Source: Oasisia sp. SBJ-2009 (taxonomy: Eukaryota > Annelida > Polychaeta > Sabellida > Siboglinidae). From it: a stretch of DNA of 64,000 nucleotides. The first letter of the stretch is position 1. The number at the start of each line of letters is the position of its first letter. Below the pieces are notes generated by a model. That model saw only the letters and a program-made list of their open reading frames with translations, was not told where the DNA came from and made no database searches. This document shows positions 56,301 through 61,292 of this stretch, piece by piece. The stretch lies in assembly GCA_964017155.1 (NCBI GenBank), contig OZ024867.1, forward strand, positions 19,746,489 to 19,810,488. The letters run 5' to 3'. The position numbers and the translations under genes are program-made.

Positions 56301-59300
56301 AGTTGTTCAGTGGACAGTTGCCCAGTGGACAGTTGCCCAGTGGACAGTTGCCCAGTGGACAGTTGCCCAGTGGACAGTTGCCCAATGGACAGTTGCCCAG
56401 TGGACAGTTGCCCAGTGGACAGATGCCCACTGGACAGTTGCCCAGTGGACAGTTGCCCAGTGGACAGTTGCCCAGTGGTCAGTTGCCCAGTGGACAGTTG
56501 TTCAGTGGTCAGTTGCCCAGTGGACAGTTGCCCACTGGACAGTTGCCCAGTGGACAGTTGTTCAGTGGACAGTTGCCCAGTGGACAGTTGCCCAGTGGAC
56601 AGTTGCCCAGTGGACAGTTGCCCAGTGGACAGTTGCCCAGTGGTCAAATGGAGAAATGTACACTTGCTCAGTGAGAAAAATTATAAATGAATTAAATATG
56701 TCCTTAATCGTAACCCTAAACACACAAAATTGGTTTGGGGTTCGGCAACTGCTTAACAAAGAATTTTCTAAACAAATCACTATATATTTTTATCTCACTT
56801 CTACTGCAGCAATTCTCAAGCAATCATTTGATTGCTATCGTCACGACAACCGATTGATTGGCACAACAAACAGTTTCTGATACGCCAATAAGCCAGATGA
56901 AACTCATTGATTCACAAAGCGATTATTTCAGATGACTTGTGGATTTATCATTTACCTTGTTGGAAACCAATCATTTACTGTCAGATAACACTTACGCCAC
57001 TAGTTTTTATACAAATCTAATCAGTTGTACCATGGCCACTACACAGGACACTACGTTTTTACTTGTTTAGTTTAAAGGGTTTTTTTCATCAACAGTTTTC
57101 ACACAACTAGACGCTAGGTCATGTTTGGTGTTGATATGAAAGAATTACCAGGTGTTGACCGTGTTACAATGATGATGCTAATTACAATGTGTAAAATACC
57201 TTTTGATTGTTTTAAAAATGCAAATGTGTTCTTCGGTACGTTTGCGTCAATGGTTTAATGGCGCCATCTACCATGAGGTTAGCGCATGACTGACACTAGC
57301 GGCAAGGATCAAAGAAATAATGGGAACGTTTTGTTTTGATATTTTGGATTGCATGATCCATGTCTTAGGCGGGTGGGTGGGTGGGTGGGAGGGCGGGCGG
57401 GAGGGCGGGAGGGTGGGTGGGAGGGCGGGAGGGTGGGTGAGAGGGTGGGTGGGAGGGCGGGCGGGAGGGTGGTAGGGCGGGAGGGCGGGAGGGTGGGAGG
57501 GTGGGTGGGTGGGTGGGTGGGTGGGTGGGTGGGTGGGTGGGTGGGCGGACAGATTTGTTTTCCCTCTAACATGTGGATACATCGATAAATACACAGAGGA
57601 GGGACTGGAAAGGAGGGAAGAAGATTGAGTTGGGAAGGAAAAAGGATTGGGAGGAAGGGACAAGGAGGAGGGAGGGTCAGGGAAGAAGATATGTGTGAGG
57701 GAGGGAGAGACAGGGATGGACGGAGGAAGGGAGGGAGGTGGGATGGGGACGGAGAGAGGGCAGAACTTAGACGGGGCATTATAACTGACCGTATACTATG
57801 AAACAAACCAATTTGGTCTCATGGCAATGCCTGTATTAAAGAGGTTGTGGTCATTGCATCGAGTTTCAATACCATCCAAGATGTGGTCGTGTTGGAAAGC
57901 ATTAGTAACAAGATCAAAATTATTTTAAAAGTTATATATTATGTTTGTTTGTCATCTAATTAGAGTACTTGTTACAAGGCCACTGTGACAGTGTCAACGT
58001 TATATAAAGTAATTTATCATGTTTGTAGGTCATGTTAGAGAGATTGCCTATAAAGTTTTCTGCACAAAATAAAATAATCATGTTAGCCAATTACGGTAAT
58101 GATCAACAAAATCATTAAACTAATTTCACAATTTTATTTGGATTTAGTTGAACTGCAACTTGGCGAAACCAGTTGAAACGTAGCCATGTCTAGCTTACCT
58201 CTGTAGCAACATAAAACTAGCTTTATTTTCACAAATTATCAATTAATATCAAACCTACAATTCAGTCAGCGTCAATCCTGTTGACGAATTTAATGGAACA
58301 AAAATAATTTGAACTTGTGTACTATACTTGCACATGTGGCTTAAGCCATTTCCATGCACAGTGCATCAGTAGCTTTATAGAAAATAAGATCTTCTTTTTA
58401 TGCTGGCCTTGTTAGATAGATCGTGGGTATCAGTTGCGCGTAAAGGAAATGTGTTATTTTTATAAATCAGCGCATCCTTATTTACTGGGAGACTAGATTA
58501 AAATCAGCCAGACTCCAAACGAATCTAACTCAATGTCAATAGGTAAGATGTCGTGGTGACCTTCTTGTGAAATCTAATCGACTGGCGTCGTTTGTCCGAT
58601 TCGAGTTAACTGAAAATTCGAGACATTATGTTAGAAAACCGAGTAGAAAATACGAGTCTGCACAACTTCGTTTGCTTAATGTTGCTGGAATCATGTTGGA
58701 TGCAACTGAATAGGGCTACGTAGTACCAACAATTAGATGGAGAGGTATGACTACTGCATTCAACCTTTGCTAGGAATAGAAATGTCCTGAAGGCGAATCT
58801 ATTGGAATATGGGTGTCTTACTCATAGTGTCATCATTTTTTATTTTATCGTGCATTTGTTGAACATGTAACATGTCAGTGTTTTCTTAATTAAAATAATA
58901 TTTTTGGTTGGTCCGTTTCATTTTTTGGACATTCCCAGCATCCATAGATTGTGCCCAGTGGACAGTTGCCCAGTGGACAGTTACCCAATGGACAGTTGAC
59001 CAGTGGACAGTTGACCACTGGGCAACTGTCCACTGGACAACAGTCCGTACCTGTTTATACACTACAGTTTATGTGATTTGACGCGTCTGTGCCTGTGTTT
59101 GTGATTTGACACGTCTGTGCCTGTGTTTGTGATTTGACGCGTCTGTGCCTGTGTTTGTGATTTGACGCTTCTGTGCCTGTGTTTGTGATTTGACGCGTCT
59201 GTGCCTGCGTTTGTGATTTGACGCTTCTGTGCCTGTGTTTGTGATTTGACGCGTCTGTGGCTGTGTTTGTGATTTGACGCGTCTGTGCCTGTGTTTGTGA

Positions 59301-59902
59301 TTTGACGCGTCTGTGCCTGTGTTTGTGATTTGACGCGTCTGTGCCTGCGTTTGCAGACTTCAAGGACCGAGTGGACAGCATCATCGCCAGCTGCTTCCAG
59401 AGCAATCTCAAGTTCATCAACGCCATGAAGGAGTCGTTTGAACACTACATCAACCAGCGGCAGAACAAACCTGCAGAACTCATAGGTCAGTGTCAGTCTC
59501 TCTGTCTGTGTGACAGTCTCTCTGTGTGACAGTCTCTCTCTGTGACAGTCTCACTCTGTGATAGTCTCTATGTCTGCATGACGGTCTCTGTGTCTGTGTG
59601 ACAGTCTCTCTCTGTCTGTGTGACAGTCTCTCTGTGTGACAGTCTCTCTCTGTGATAGTCTCACTCTGTGATAGTCTCTATGTCTGCATGATGGTATCTG
59701 TGTCTGTGTGACAGTCTCTCTGTGTGACAGTCTCTCTCTGTGATAGTCTCTATGTCTGCATGACGGTCTCTGGGTCTGGGTGACAGTCTCTCTCTGTCTG
59801 TGTGACAGTCTCTCTATGTGACAGTCTCTCTCTCTCTCTCTATGTGACAGTCTCTCTGTCTATGTGACAGTCTCTCTGTCTGTGTGACAATCTCTCTATG
59901 TG

Positions 59903-59967
<65 letters not shown>

Positions 59968-60082
59968 GTGACAGTCTCTCTATGTGACAGTCTCTCTCTC
60001 TCTATGTGACAGTCTCTCTGTCTGTGTGACAGTCTATGTGACAGTTTCTCTCTCTCTATGTGACAGTCTCTCTGTCTGTGTG

Positions 60083-60113
<31 letters not shown>

Positions 60114-60649
60114 ATGTGACAGTCTCTCTCTCTCTATATGACAGTCTCTCTGTCTGTGTGACAGTCTCTCTATGTGACAGTCTCTCTCTCTCCATGTGAC
60201 AGTCTCTCTGTCTGTGTGACAGTCTCTCTATGTGACAGTCTCTCTCTCTCTCTCTATGTGACAGTCTCTCTGTCTGTGTGACAGTCTCTCTCTCTCTCTA
60301 TGTGACAGTCTCTCTCTCTCTCTCTATGTGACAGTCTCTCTGTCTGTGTGACAGTCTCTCTCTCTCTCTATGTGACAGTCTCTCTCTCTCTATGTGACAG
60401 TCTCTCTGTCTGTGTGACAGTCTCTCTCTCTCTATGTGACAGTCTCTCTCTCTCTCTATGTGACAGTCTCTCTGTCTGTGTGACAGTCTCTCTCCTCTCT
60501 ATGTGACAGTCTCTCTCTCTCTATGTGACAGTCTCTCTGTCTGTGTGACAGTCTCTCTCTCTCTCTCTATGTGACAGTCTCTCTCTCTCTCTCTCTCTCT
60601 CTATGTGACAGTCTCTCTGTCTGTGTGACAGTCTCTCTCTCTCTATGTG

Positions 60650-60690
<41 letters not shown>

Positions 60691-61261
60691 GTGACAGTCT
60701 CTCTGTCTGTGTGACAGTCTCTCTCTCTCTCTCTATGTGACAGTCTCTCTCTCTCTCTCTATGTGACAGTCTCTCTCTCTCTATGTGACGGTCTCTCTGT
60801 CTGTGTGACAGTCTCTCTCTCTCTCTCTCTATGTGACAGTCTCTCTCTCTCTCTATGTGACAGTCTCTCTCTCTCTATGTGACAGTCTCTCTCTCTCTAT
60901 GTGACAGTCTCTCTCTCTCTCTATGTGACAGTCTCTCTCTCTCTATGTGACAGTCTCTCTGTCTCTCTCTATGTGACAGTCTCTCTCTCTCTATGTGACA
61001 GTCTCTCTCTCTCTCTCTATGTGACAGTCTCTCTGTCTGTGTGACAGTCTCTCTCTCTCTATGTGACAGTCTCTCTCTCTCTCTATGTGATAGTCTCTCT
61101 CTCTCTCTATGTGACAGTCTCTCTGTCTCTCTCTATGTGACAGTCTCTCTCTCTCTATGTGACAGTCTCTCTCTCTCTCTCTCTATGTGACAGTCTCTCT
61201 CTCTCTCTCTATGTGACAGTCTCTCTGTCTGTGTGACAGTCTCTCTCTCTCTCTCTATGTG

Positions 61262-61292
<31 letters not shown>

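Noticed and set aside
55694..56690. ORFs of about 320 codons (STGQL or SGQLP pentapeptides)
   Set aside because: 15-bp satellite open in every frame; no start context or flanking gene.
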